From JAKANT01 sp035502095 (lineage in GTDB: Bacteria > Pseudomonadota > Gammaproteobacteria > Burkholderiales > Burkholderiaceae_F): DNA of 36,128 bases. The notes under the pieces were generated by a model. The model was not told the DNA's origin. It worked only from the letters and a program-made list of their open reading frames with translations, and searched no databases. The position numbers and the translations under genes are program-made. Shown piece by piece: positions 7,308-15,927 of this stretch; positions within the stretch are counted from its first letter, which is position 1; every line of letters begins with the position of its first letter. The stretch lies in the NCBI GenBank assembly GCA_035502095.1, contig DATJUX010000001.1:1-36128 (forward strand), written 5' to 3'.

Positions 7308-8633
7308 CTAGAAGTCAGCCACTTTTCCCCATGCCGACTGGCTGAATCGTCCCGGCCGATACGGCGCGGGATCGAAGATCGGCGCTTCACCCGTGACCAG
7401 GTCGGCGATCAAGTGACCGGCTCCCGGTCCGATGCCGAAGCCGTGTCCCGAGAAGCCCGCGGCAAGTACGAATCCAGGGACTTCCGGCACTTCGCCGATG
7501 GCGGGCACACCATCCGGCGTGCTGTCGACAAACCCCGCCCAGGCATTGGCGATGCCGGCCTCACGAAGCGCAGGGAGAAGTTCTACTGCACGGCTGTACG
7601 TTTGCCTGACGGCGGCAGGATCGGGCCGCGGGTCGAGGACTCGCACGCGCTCCATCGGTGTAGGCGCATCGAGCCGCCAGCGTGCGAGCGTTTCGTGGCC
7701 GCCGCGCATGCCTTCCAGCCCTCCGGGAAACACGTTGCGCCACCGCTTGGCGAACATCGGCAGGAACGTGGGCGCGAAACGCAGCAACTGCGGAGTGGGA
7801 TCAACGCGGCCGCGCCCGCTGATGGCGAGCGTGTAGCTGCCATCACTGCGCCGGGTGACGGACACGCGTGCAGTGTGCAGTGTGTCCGGCAGGCGCTGCT
7901 CCACGGGCGACACGCGCACGATGGATTGGCGGACCGTGGCCAACGGAAAGCGGATACCGAGCTGGCGGCAGAACGAGGATGCCCAGGCGCCGCCCGCGAG
8001 CACCACGGTGCGGGTCTTGATCGTTCCCGCTTCGGTGACGACGCCGCTCACGCGGCCGCCCTCGAGCTCGACGCCGCGCGCGGCGCAGTGCTGATGCACG
8101 CTGCCCCCGAGCTTCATGAGCGCAACGGCCGCGGCCGGCGCCGCCTTGGCCGGATCGGCGGTGCCGTCGCTCGGCGAAAAGACGCCGCCCTTCCATGCGC
8201 GCCCGGTCGCCCGCCCGCGCTCGGTGGCTTCCCGACTGCTCAGCATGTGCGTGATGACGCCCGCGGTCTTCGCGAAGTCCCGCCAGCGGGCCCAGCGAGC
8301 CAGTTCGGCCTCGTCGTTGCTCAGATAGAACAAGCCGCAGCGGGAGAAGCCGGTGTCTTCACCGCTGTCGGCCGCAAACTGCTCCCACAAATCGAGGCTC
8401 TTGGTGGCGATCGGCAGTTCGCGGGCGTCCCGGTTCTGCTGGCGGCACCAGCCCCAGTTGCGGCTCGATTGCTCCGCGCCGACACGGCCCTTCTCGACCA
8501 CGGCCACCGAAACCCCGCGCCGGGCGAGGTAGTAGGCGGCGAAGACACCGATGATCCCGCCGCCGATAACGACGACGTCGGCGCTGGCCGGCGGCTTGGG
8601 CGGAGTCTCGATGAGGCGCAACGGCTGCGACAT
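7308..8633 (-). CDS. FAD-dependent oxidoreductase, DAO/DadA type (copy C)
   Basis: A 441-residue flavoenzyme with the FAD motif GGGIIG at about 24-29 and a C-terminal GFSGHGFGIGPGAG segment. It belongs to the D-amino acid/sarcosine oxidase superfamily but is less similar to the two PuuB-like proteins in the window: it has QSSRNWGWCRQQ in place of ASGRNGG. That motif resembles amine oxidoreductases of the PuuB/DadA margin. It is the last gene of the minus-strand unit, 21 bases after the cupin gene, and converges with the copy A gene. Likely role: oxidation of an amino acid or N-substituted amine feeding the neighbouring aldehyde dehydrogenase. Confidence 0.83.
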   Translation of the reverse strand: MSQPLRLIETPPKPPASADVVVIGGGIIGVFAAYYLARRGVSVAVVEKGRVGAEQSSRNWGWCRQQNRDARELPIATKSLDLWEQFAADSGEDTGFSRCGLFYLSNDEAELARWARWRDFAKTAGVITHMLSSREATERGRATGRAWKGGVFSPSDGTADPAKAAPAAAVALMKLGGSVHQHCAARGVELEGGRVSGVVTEAGTIKTRTVVLAGGAWASSFCRQLGIRFPLATVRQSIVRVSPVEQRLPDTLHTARVSVTRRSDGSYTLAISGRGRVDPTPQLLRFAPTFLPMFAKRWRNVFPGGLEGMRGGHETLARWRLDAPTPMERVRVLDPRPDPAAVRQTYSRAVELLPALREAGIANAWAGFVDSTPDGVPAIGEVPEVPGFVLAAGFSGHGFGIGPGAGHLIADLVTGEAPIFDPAPYRPGRFSQSAWGKVADF

Positions 8634-8654
8634 GGCTCGCTCTCGATCGTCACT

Positions 8655-9374
8655 TCAGGCGTGCACGTCCTGCACCACGTAGTACTTCGCGACGCGCTCG
8701 TGGCTCTCCCAGCCGATGGGTGCGCCCTTGGGCACGAACAGCGCATCGCCGGCGCCAGCCGACAGCACGCTGCCATCAGGCTGGGAGAACCGGACGGTGC
8801 CGGCCAGCAGGTGCATGAACTCGTTCAGGCGATGCGGGCGCACGACGCGGTGATAAGGCGTCGAGTCCCAGGTGCCGGCGCGGTACTGCGCCGGCTCGTC
8901 GGTGAAGACGTTGTCGCTGCGGCACTTCGGTGCGGGACCGAGCAGTGTCTCCGCAGGCGGCGCTGCGGACGCCTTGAAGTCGGCGTCCGCGCGCAGCCCG
9001 ACGAGACCCGGCTTCGTCGATCCATCGGAGGCCGCGGCACAGAACACGAATCGCACGCGGGCGCGAGCCTCGATGCGAACGGCCGTGCCACATCCGATGA
9101 CGGCGCCGGAACCCGGGCCGATCACGAGCGGCGCCGCGCCGGGCGCACTCAGTCTCGGTTCACCTTCCACGACGACAAGGGTCTCGATGTGGGGGAATCT
9201 CGCCACATCGAGTTCGCCGACGAAACCCACTCGACCGGCGATCATCGAGTCCGGCCCTTGCCAGGCGATCTCGCGATCTCGCGCGAACGGATCGTCCTTG
9301 CCGAAGGCCGCTGTGCGGAAAGCAGTCGACACGGGAGTGCCGTCGCCACGGTGCAGCACCACGACCGCAGTCAT
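8655..9374 (-). CDS. Bicupin protein of unknown function
   Basis: A 239-residue protein with two cupin-like halves. The second half (about 150-239) matches the cupin_3 pattern: EFMHLLAGTVRF, then GAGDALFVPKGAPIGWES and KYYVVQ, as in small dehydrogenase-associated cupins. The first half (about 50-115) has a weaker barrel signature (ETLVVVEG, GPGSGAVIGCG) and lacks an obvious set of metal-binding histidines. Its ATG overlaps the aldehyde dehydrogenase stop (ATGA), so it is co-translated with it. It could be a small-molecule sensor, isomerase or hydrolase; no function can be read from the sequence. Confidence 0.78.
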   Translation of the reverse strand: MTAVVVLHRGDGTPVSTAFRTAAFGKDDPFARDREIAWQGPDSMIAGRVGFVGELDVARFPHIETLVVVEGEPRLSAPGAAPLVIGPGSGAVIGCGTAVRIEARARVRFVFCAAASDGSTKPGLVGLRADADFKASAAPPAETLLGPAPKCRSDNVFTDEPAQYRAGTWDSTPYHRVVRPHRLNEFMHLLAGTVRFSQPDGSVLSAGAGDALFVPKGAPIGWESHERVAKYYVVQDVHA

Positions 9375-10843
9375 GCTGTTTCCTCTTCGCGAGTTCCAAG
9401 AATCGCTTTGGTCTCCAGGTATTCCTGCAGGCCCTCCAGCCCGTACTCACGGCCGTTGCCCGACCGCTTGTAGCCGCCGAACGGCGCATGCGGGTTCCAC
9501 GGCGGGTAGTTGATGTGCACCTGGCCGGAGCGGATACGCGCCGCCACCGCGCGCGCCTGCGCGAGGTCCTTGCCCTGCACGTGCGCACCCAGGCCGTAGA
9601 CCGTGCCGTTGGCGATCTCCACGGCGTCGTCCACGCTCTCGTAGGGAATGACCGAAAGCACCGGACCGAAGATCTCCTCCTGCGCGATCCTCATCTGCGG
9701 ATGCACGTCGGAGAAGATCGTCGGGCGGACGTAAAAGCCGCGCTCGAGGCTCTGCGGCCGTCCGAGACCGCCGCAGACGAGCCGCGCGCCTTCGGCGATT
9801 CCTGCACCGATCATTTCCTGCACGCGGTTGAACTGCGCGCGGTTCGCCACGGGGCCATGCGTGGTCCGTTCGGAGCGCGGATCGCCGACGACGATGCCGG
9901 AAACCGCCTCGCGCGCGATCCGCTCGACCTCCTGCAGCCGCTCGCGCGGCACGATCATCCGGGTCGGGGCGCTGCAGGATTGGCCGACGTTGCGGAAGGC
10001 GGCCGCCACGCCGGGCGTTACGGCACGTGCGAGGTCCGCATCCGGGAGGATGACGTTCGGCGACTTGCCGCCCAGTTCCTGCGCCACACGCTTGACCGTC
10101 GGCGCCGCCGCCTGCGCCACCAGCACGCCGGCCCGCGTCGAGCCGGTGATGGAGATCATGTCCACGTCGGGATGCGTCGCCAGCGCGGCGCCGACCTCCG
10201 GCCCATCGCCGATCACGAGGTTGAACACGCCCGCCGGAACGCCGGCATCGCGCATCACGTCCGCGAACAGCAAGGCGCTCAGCGGCGACAGCTCGCTGGG
10301 CTTCAGCACGACCGTGCACCCGGCCGCCAGCGCGGGGCCGACCTTGGCGGTGATCTGGTAGAGCGGCCAGTTCCACGGCGTGATCAGCCCGCACACGCCG
10401 ATCGCCTCGCGCGCGAGGGTCATGCCTTCGCGATACGTGACGAAGTCGTACTTGGCCGCGAGGTCGCGCGCCACGCGAATGTGTTCCGCGGCCAGCGGCA
10501 CCTGCGCGCCGCGCGCCGCGGCGATCGCGGCGCCCATTTCCAGCGAAATCGCCTGCGCGAACGACTCCGCCCGTTCGAGGATCAGGCGGTGCACACGGTC
10601 GAGCAGCGCGGCCCGGTTCAACGCGGAACTGGTCGACCAGGTGGCAAACGCCCGACGGGCCGCGGTCACTGCCCTGGCGGCGTCCTGGGCGTTGCCCAGC
10701 ACGATTTCCGCGACAGGCTCTTCCGTCGACGGATCGACAACAGCGGTTCGCTCGTGCCCGGCCGGCAGGACCCACTCGCCGTTGACGAACATGCGATCCA
10801 GGCGGCCGGCGCCCGCGAGGTGTTCAACGATGCCCGGGTTCAT
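9371..10843 (-). CDS. NAD(P)-dependent aldehyde dehydrogenase
   Basis: A 490-residue ALDH-superfamily enzyme of full length. Catalytic residues are present: Asn158 in TPWNWP, Glu256 in QELGGKSP and the nucleophile Cys290 in NVGQSCSAPTRM. The C-terminal FGGYKRSGNGREYG segment is typical of broad-specificity aldehyde dehydrogenases. It oxidises an aldehyde to the carboxylate, here presumably the product of a flavin amine oxidase or the adjacent class III aminotransferase. It lies between the Lrp regulator (12 bases upstream) and the cupin gene, which overlaps its stop. The substrate is not defined by sequence. Confidence 0.92.
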   Translation of the reverse strand: MNPGIVEHLAGAGRLDRMFVNGEWVLPAGHERTAVVDPSTEEPVAEIVLGNAQDAARAVTAARRAFATWSTSSALNRAALLDRVHRLILERAESFAQAISLEMGAAIAAARGAQVPLAAEHIRVARDLAAKYDFVTYREGMTLAREAIGVCGLITPWNWPLYQITAKVGPALAAGCTVVLKPSELSPLSALLFADVMRDAGVPAGVFNLVIGDGPEVGAALATHPDVDMISITGSTRAGVLVAQAAAPTVKRVAQELGGKSPNVILPDADLARAVTPGVAAAFRNVGQSCSAPTRMIVPRERLQEVERIAREAVSGIVVGDPRSERTTHGPVANRAQFNRVQEMIGAGIAEGARLVCGGLGRPQSLERGFYVRPTIFSDVHPQMRIAQEEIFGPVLSVIPYESVDDAVEIANGTVYGLGAHVQGKDLAQARAVAARIRSGQVHINYPPWNPHAPFGGYKRSGNGREYGLEGLQEYLETKAILGTREEETA

Positions 10844-10855
10844 GCAGTGGGATCC

Positions 10856-11350
10856 TCAGCGCAGCTCGGGAAACAGTTTCTCGATCGCACAGTGCGTCTT
10901 GATGAAAGGCGACTTGATGACGATGTAGCTGAAGTACTTCTCGATGCCGATGTTCCGCTCCAGCAGTCCCTCGATCACTTCCTGGTAGTGATTGACGCCG
11001 CGGGTGATGAAACGCAGCAGGTAGTCGTAGCCGCCGCTCACCAGGTGGCACTCGAGGATCTCGTCCACGCCGCGGATCGCCGTTTCGAAACGGATGAAGT
11101 CCTCGCGGTGATGGTCGGTGAGCGTGACCTCGGTGAACACGGTCAGCGTGTCGCCCAGCTTTTCCAGCCGCAGGTGCGCGCCGTAACCGGAGATGTAGCC
11201 GGCCTGTTCCAGGCGCTTTACGCGGATCAGGCAGGGACTGGGCGACAGGTTGACCGCCTCGGCCAGGTCGACGTTCGTGATGCGGCCGTTCTTCTGCAGC
11301 TGCGCAAGGATGCGCAGGTCGAGCCGGTCGAGTTTCAGGGCTTCGGTCAT
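10856..11350 (-). CDS. Lrp/AsnC-family transcriptional regulator
   Basis: A 164-residue regulator of normal Lrp length. The N-terminal helix-turn-helix covers about residues 5-60 (LDRLDLRILAQLQKNGRI, NLSPSPCLIRVKRLE), followed by the RAM effector-binding domain with the conserved GxYDYLLR segment near residue 105-112. Members sense amino acids and often regulate adjacent amino-acid catabolic genes. It sits inside the minus-strand unit between the aminotransferase and the aldehyde dehydrogenase, so its own synthesis probably follows that of the genes it controls. Possible wider targets include the alanine racemase/dadA unit, since DadA operons are a common Lrp target. Confidence 0.92.
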   Translation of the reverse strand: MTEALKLDRLDLRILAQLQKNGRITNVDLAEAVNLSPSPCLIRVKRLEQAGYISGYGAHLRLEKLGDTLTVFTEVTLTDHHREDFIRFETAIRGVDEILECHLVSGGYDYLLRFITRGVNHYQEVIEGLLERNIGIEKYFSYIVIKSPFIKTHCAIEKLFPELR

Positions 11351-11401
11351 GGCAGGGCGGGCGCAGTGTGGAAAACGCCATTTTGTCCCGGCGCGCCGAC
11401 C

Positions 11402-12817
11402 TCAGTGGGCCAGCGACGCGCGCACGTCGGGCGCGGCCAGCACGTCGTTCAGCGTCTTCGTCAGGCGCGCGAACAACTGCTCGAAGTCGTCCTCGGTGAA
11501 GGTCAGCGCCGGCGCGAAGCCGAGCACGCCGTCGCCGAAGCAGCGGAACACCACGCCGTTGCGGTACGCCGCGGCGAACAGTCGATCCGGCAGCGCGAGC
11601 GCCGGGTCGAACGGCCGCTTGTTCGTCTTGTCGCTCACGAGTTCCAGCGCGCCGAGCAGGCCGCGGTGGCGCGCATGACCCACCAGCGGGTGGTCGCGCA
11701 ACGCGTTCAGCCCCGCGGCGAACAGCGGTGCGACGCGTTGCGCATGCGCCAGCACGCCGCCCTCCTCGTACAGTCTCAGCACTTCCAGCGCCACGGCCGC
11801 GGCGACCGGATGCGCGGAGTACGTCGCCCCATGGCCGATCGGCACGCCGGCCGGTGCTGCATCGGCAATCGCGGCATAGACCAGCTCCGAGATCATGGTC
11901 GCCCCCATCGGCACGTAACCCGACGTCAGCCCCTTGGCGAGCATCATCAGGTCCGGCTCGACGCCTTCTGCCTCGCACGCAAACATCGGGCCGGTGCGCC
12001 CGAAGCCGGTGATCACCTCGTCGACCACGAACAGGATGCCGAGCTCGCGCGCCGCGTCGCACATCGCCTTGAGCCAGCCGCGCGGCGGCACGATCACGCC
12101 GCCCGAACCCTGGATCGGCTCGCAGAAGAACGCCGCCACGTTGTCGGCGCCGAGTTCGGCGACCTTCGCGCGCAACGCCGCCACCGAAGCGGCGATCAAC
12201 GCCTGGTCGTCGTGGCCCTGCGGATGGCGATACGGATTCGGCGAAGGGATGTAGTGCTGGGTCGGCAGCGGCAGGTCGAAGCCGCGGTGGAACACGGGCA
12301 GCGCCGTGAGGCCGGCGCCGGTGGACGAGGATCCGTGATAGCCGCGCTCCAGCGAGATGAACTGCTTCTTCGTGGGCCGGCCGCGTGCATTCCAGTACTG
12401 CACGATGAAGCGCACCGCCGCGTCCACGGCCTCCGAGCCGCCGAGCGTCAGGTACACGCGCGTCAGCGAGCGCGGCGTGATCTGCGCCAGCTTCGCGGCC
12501 AGGCGGATCGCCGGTTCGCTGGCGAAATCGAAGTAGCCCGTCGCGTACGGCAGCTTGCGCAATTGCCGCGTCGCCGCCTGCACGACGCTTTCCTGTCCGT
12601 AACCGACGTTGACGCACCACAGCCCGGCGAAGCCGTCGAGAAGCTGGTGTCCCAGGTCGTCGGTCAGCCACGCGCCGCGCGCCGACACCAGCACGCGCGG
12701 GCCGCGCTCCTCGTGCTGGCGCCAGGAGGCGACTGGGTGAACCAGGTGTGCGCGGTCGAGCGCGACGAGCGCCTCGTGATCGCGGGTGACATCGTGAACG
12801 GCGGCGGCGAGGGTCAT
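11402..12817 (-). CDS. Class III (omega-) aminotransferase
   Basis: A 471-residue fold-type I PLP enzyme. The internal aldimine lysine is Lys295 in MLAKGLTSGY, with Asp266 in VVDEVITGFGRTG contacting the pyridine nitrogen, and GSEAVDAA near residue 127-134 binding the phosphate. Relatives include putrescine/polyamine-pyruvate, beta-alanine-pyruvate and diaminobutyrate aminotransferases. It would move a terminal amino group to pyruvate or a ketoacid, giving an aldehyde for the linked aldehyde dehydrogenase. The ATG at 12817 is chosen because the conserved region starts near residue 14; longer in-frame extension toward 13099 overlaps the neighbouring dehydrogenase gene and is Arg/Ala-rich. No strong ribosome binding site is seen. 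Confidence 0.9.
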   Translation of the reverse strand: MTLAAAVHDVTRDHEALVALDRAHLVHPVASWRQHEERGPRVLVSARGAWLTDDLGHQLLDGFAGLWCVNVGYGQESVVQAATRQLRKLPYATGYFDFASEPAIRLAAKLAQITPRSLTRVYLTLGGSEAVDAAVRFIVQYWNARGRPTKKQFISLERGYHGSSSTGAGLTALPVFHRGFDLPLPTQHYIPSPNPYRHPQGHDDQALIAASVAALRAKVAELGADNVAAFFCEPIQGSGGVIVPPRGWLKAMCDAARELGILFVVDEVITGFGRTGPMFACEAEGVEPDLMMLAKGLTSGYVPMGATMISELVYAAIADAAPAGVPIGHGATYSAHPVAAAVALEVLRLYEEGGVLAHAQRVAPLFAAGLNALRDHPLVGHARHRGLLGALELVSDKTNKRPFDPALALPDRLFAAAYRNGVVFRCFGDGVLGFAPALTFTEDDFEQLFARLTKTLNDVLAAPDVRASLAH

Positions 12818-12951
12818 GTCGGCATTCGGCGAAGGACTTGAGGTGGCCGCCACTTTAGAAGCGGTATCGCCGAGCGTGGTGCTGCTTTCGTGCCGCGCGC
12901 TGCGCGATGCTTTGGATCTTGCGGCGGCTTTCCGCAGATTCTGCGGTCGCT

Positions 12952-13884
12952 TCAATAGCCGCGCGTGCGGTCGACCAGCCCCACCAGCGCCTCGCCGCGC
13001 GCGAAGCGCCGCAGGTTGTCGATGACGACGCGCGCGGCGGTCGATGCCTGCGTCATGCTCGCGATGTGCGGCGTGATACGCACTCGCTCGTGCGCCCACA
13101 GCGGATGCGTCGCGGGCAACGGTTCGGGATCAGTGACGTCGAGCACCACCTCGCCCAGCCCGCCGCTGTCGAGCGCGGCCAGCAGGTCCGCGGTCACGAG
13201 TTGCGGGCCGCGGCCGACATGCACCAGCGACGCGCCGTGCGGCAGTCGTGCGAACAATCTGTTGTCCAGGAAACCGCGGGTCGCGTCGGTCAACGGCAGC
13301 AGGCAGACCAGGATGTCGGTGCGAGCCAGGAACGCACTCAACTCGTCGGAGCCGGCAAAGCAGCGCGCGCCGTCCAGCGCATGCCGTGAACGGCTCCAGC
13401 CCGCGCAATCGAAGCCGAGCGCCACGAGCTGCGCAAGCGCGGCTCGGCCGAGCGAGCCGAGGCCGAGCACGCCCACCCGCCGTGCAGCCGCGGTCCGCAC
13501 CGGCAGCGGCCGCCATTCGCGGCCCTGCTGCGCTCGCCGATATGCAGGCATGTCGCGATGCAGGTCGAGCACCGCGTGGGTCACGTACTCGACCATGCCG
13601 CGGATGATTCCAGGTTCCACCATGCGCACGACCGGCAGCTGCGGCGGCAGCGCCGTGAAATCGAACTGGTCGACGCCGGCGCCCGACGAGAACAGCAGCT
13701 TCAGATTGGGAAACAGCAACCCGAGTTGCGGCGGCGGCTCCCATGCGGCAAGGTACAACACGTCGGCGGGATCGCCGACGTCCGGCCACAGGCGAAAGTC
13801 GATTTCCGGCGCCTCGGCGCGAAAGATCTCGGCCCATTGCCGGCCGCGGACGGTGTCCGCCTTGTACAGAAAGCCGGCAGCCAT
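12952..13884 (-). CDS. D-2-hydroxyacid dehydrogenase, GhrA-like glyoxylate/hydroxypyruvate reductase
   Basis: A 310-residue NAD(P)H-dependent 2-ketoacid reductase. The Rossmann motif GLGSLG is at 141-146 and the catalytic triad is visible as Arg225 (HVGRGPQL), Glu254 (DPEPLP) and His273 (TPHIAS). Length and the early GAGVDQF motif fit the GhrA branch, which reduces glyoxylate or hydroxypyruvate. The ATG shares a base with the GNAT stop (TGATG), so the two are translationally coupled. In this context it may reduce glyoxylate or another 2-ketoacid formed by amine oxidation. About 134 bases separate it from the aminotransferase gene downstream. Confidence 0.88.
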   Translation of the reverse strand: MAAGFLYKADTVRGRQWAEIFRAEAPEIDFRLWPDVGDPADVLYLAAWEPPPQLGLLFPNLKLLFSSGAGVDQFDFTALPPQLPVVRMVEPGIIRGMVEYVTHAVLDLHRDMPAYRRAQQGREWRPLPVRTAAARRVGVLGLGSLGRAALAQLVALGFDCAGWSRSRHALDGARCFAGSDELSAFLARTDILVCLLPLTDATRGFLDNRLFARLPHGASLVHVGRGPQLVTADLLAALDSGGLGEVVLDVTDPEPLPATHPLWAHERVRITPHIASMTQASTAARVVIDNLRRFARGEALVGLVDRTRGY

Positions 13885-14756
13885 CAGCCGAACGCCTGCA
13901 GGGCAATCGCGAACAGGCGCGCGTCCTGGACCGTCTCCAGCGCGGGGCCGCGCAGCATCGCCGTCGGAGCGTCCACGCGCAGCAGGCCAAGCGTCTCCAC
14001 CCATTCAGCCAGGCCGCTGTCGAAATCGATGTCGATGCGCGTGAAGCGTCCGGCGTTCAGGCCGGACAGGTGCGCAATCATCGCCTTCGCACCGTTGCTG
14101 TCGCTGGCCACCACCGGGCCGATCGTATGGCCGCGCCCGAAGCGCCACAGCAGCGCAAAGCCGCGGCGCTCGCCGTCGTGATCGAGCACCACGCTCGTCT
14201 CCGAAGCGGACAGCAGTTCGGCGATCAGTTGCTCGCGCGGCATGTCGCGCGCCCGTGCGTCGAGTTCGACCAGCGCGTGGCGATCGCTCTGGGTGGCCGG
14301 GCGCAGACGCCAGCCGGCATCGAGCGCAATCGGCGGCGAAGGCAACGCGACGCCCTGGTGCTGGCGCACTTCACCAATGCGCCTGAACCCGAGCCGTTCG
14401 TAAAGTCCGCGGCCGGCGGCAGTCGCGTGCAGCAACACGCTGCGTCCATCCAGGCCGTCGAGCAGCTCGGTCATCATGCGATGGCCGATCCGCCGGCCCT
14501 GGCACTCCGGCGCGACGACGATCAGGCCGACGGTCGCGTGCCGCTCGCCCCACAGCCAGCGCAGTCCGGTCGCGACCACCTTGCCGTCGCGCTCCGCCAC
14601 GTACCCCTGGCCGTGGCGGAACGCCAGCGCCCAGTCGGCGTCGCGATGCGGCCAGAGCAGCTCGGCCGTCAGCGCCTGCGCGGCACCCAGATCCTCCTCG
14701 CGCATCGGTCGCAGGCTGACACCGCCTGCCACCAGTGCGTCGTACGCACCCACCAC
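13884..14756 (-). CDS. Two-domain GNAT N-acetyltransferase (copy B)
   Basis: About 290 residues with the same architecture as the GNAT at 4935: an N-terminal GNAT domain with the CoA loop QGRRIG and GLYERLGF, then a YitH/HolE-like second domain with GHTIGPVVA. A GTG at 14756 is the preferred start because AGGAG lies seven bases upstream; GTG at 14753 and more upstream in-frame TTG/GTG codons (to 14777) are alternatives. It heads the minus-strand unit and is coupled to the hydroxyacid dehydrogenase. Acceptor unknown. Its pairing with a second PuuB-like oxidoreductase across the divergent promoter mirrors the copy A arrangement. Confidence 0.83.
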   Translation of the reverse strand: MVGAYDALVAGGVSLRPMREEDLGAAQALTAELLWPHRDADWALAFRHGQGYVAERDGKVVATGLRWLWGERHATVGLIVVAPECQGRRIGHRMMTELLDGLDGRSVLLHATAAGRGLYERLGFRRIGEVRQHQGVALPSPPIALDAGWRLRPATQSDRHALVELDARARDMPREQLIAELLSASETSVVLDHDGERRGFALLWRFGRGHTIGPVVASDSNGAKAMIAHLSGLNAGRFTRIDIDFDSGLAEWVETLGLLRVDAPTAMLRGPALETVQDARLFAIALQAFG

Positions 14757-15215
14757 CAGGCTTCTCCTGTTCACCAAGTTCGCCGTCTATCTTGATTGCA
14801 TTCGCGCGGGCTTGCCACCCTCCGGAGGCCGGTCGCAGCAAATCGCAAGCTTCCCCTGCACGAGCCGGTGGTTTCGCCATTTCGATGCGTATCGGGGCAC
14901 TGCAACCGAATCAAATGCTGCGCCCTGCCCCTAGCATCTGCCCCACTTTTCCTTGGTCGAAATCGATGCGAGTGCCTCACCTCAAGTCGATCGGATGCAG
15001 GCCACCCCGCGGCACAGCAGCGTCCGGGTCGAATTGCGTGAACGGGCTTCGAGGCGCAATGCCGCGTGCAGCATTCCATGCCGTCGCCAAGGCAACAAAC
15101 AGGAGGTTCGTCGTTGCGCGGACTGCAAATCGCGACACGTCCACTGCGGCTCCGTGATGCAATTTCTCAGCCGTCACAACCCTATCAAAGCCACCGTCAA
15201 CGCGAGGACCGCACG
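14757..15215. promoter_or_regulatory. Divergent promoter region, no gene recognised
   Basis: This 459-base gap separates the minus-strand unit headed by GNAT copy B from the plus-strand unit headed by the HAD hydrolase. It must carry both promoters. The AGGAG for the GNAT lies at 14764-14768 on the minus strand, and a GAGG lies shortly before 15216 for the HAD gene. Frames open in this interval give peptides without recognisable motifs. I could not assign -35/-10 boxes or operators with confidence. Confidence 0.45.
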
Positions 15216-15881
15216 ATGATTTTCCGACCCAAGTACATCACCTTCGACTGCTACGGCACGTTGACCCGCTTCCGGATGGACGACGTGGCACGCAGGATGT
15301 TCGCCGACCGTATCCCCGATGCGAAGATGGCGCAGTTTCTCGCCGACTTCACCGCCTACCGGTTTGACGAAGTGCTCGGCGACTGGCAGCCGTACGAGAC
15401 CGTGCTGAAGAACGCCGTGCGCCGGCTGTGCAGGAAGTGGAAGCTCCAGTACCTGGACGCCGAAGCGCGGCAGTACTACGACGCAGTGCCGACCTGGGGC
15501 CCGCACGAGGACGTGCCGGGTGGCCTGGCGAAGATCGCGGACAAGATTCCGCTGGTCATCCTGTCGAACGCGTCCGACGACCAGATCCAGAAAAACGTCG
15601 CGCAACTCGGTGCACCGTTTCATCGCGTCTACACGGCGCAGCAGGCGCAGGCCTACAAGCCGCGGCTGAAGGCGTTCGAATACATGCTCGACTCGCTGAA
15701 CTGCAACCCGGAAGATGTGCTGCACGTGTCCTCCAGCCTGCGTTATGACCTGATGTCGGCAGACGACCTGGGCATCGTGAACAAGGTCTTCATCAATCGC
15801 GGCCACGGCCCGGGCAACCCGGCCTACCGCTACGTCGAGATCAAGGACGCCAGCGGTCTGCCCGCCGTGGTCGGCCTCTGA
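15216..15881 (+). CDS. HAD-superfamily hydrolase, haloacid dehalogenase type II-like
   Basis: A 221-residue HAD phosphatase/dehalogenase fold protein. Motif I is FDCYGTL with the nucleophile Asp11; motif II is the Ser117-Asn118 of LSNAS; motif III is Lys148 in AYKPRL; and motif IV is the SSSLRYDLMSADDLG region with acidic residues near 178-184. The nucleophile pattern and HVSSS segment place it near (S)-2-haloacid dehalogenases, but many such proteins in amine-catabolic clusters have no proven dehalogenase role. ATG 15216 is chosen over longer in-frame extension because the HAD core starts within ten residues. It is the first gene of the plus-strand unit, 46 bases before the FAD oxidoreductase. 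Confidence 0.87.
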   Translation: MIFRPKYITFDCYGTLTRFRMDDVARRMFADRIPDAKMAQFLADFTAYRFDEVLGDWQPYETVLKNAVRRLCRKWKLQYLDAEARQYYDAVPTWGPHEDVPGGLAKIADKIPLVILSNASDDQIQKNVAQLGAPFHRVYTAQQAQAYKPRLKAFEYMLDSLNCNPEDVLHVSSSLRYDLMSADDLGIVNKVFINRGHGPGNPAYRYVEIKDASGLPAVVGL

Positions 15882-15927
15882 TTGCTGGCCGTGACAGCCT
15901 ACAGCGCCAGCCGCCGCCAAGCGCCCC

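Noticed and set aside
7104..9473. 789-codon plus-strand open frame opposite the FAD/cupin genes
   Set aside because: It is a shadow of the real minus-strand genes, which have clear motifs and ATGA coupling.
9488..12841. 1117-codon plus-strand open frame
   Set aside because: It is antisense to the aldehyde dehydrogenase, Lrp and aminotransferase genes and has the Arg/His/Gln-rich composition of a GC-rich shadow frame.
12818..13099. N-terminal extension of the class III aminotransferase to 13099
   Set aside because: The extension is Arg/Ala-rich, overlaps the hydroxyacid dehydrogenase gene on the same strand, and conserved aminotransferase sequence starts only after ATG 12817.
15216..15881. 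Proven 2-haloacid dehalogenase
   Set aside because: HAD motifs are clear, but dehalogenase specificity residues cannot be confirmed without alignment, so the call is kept at superfamily level.
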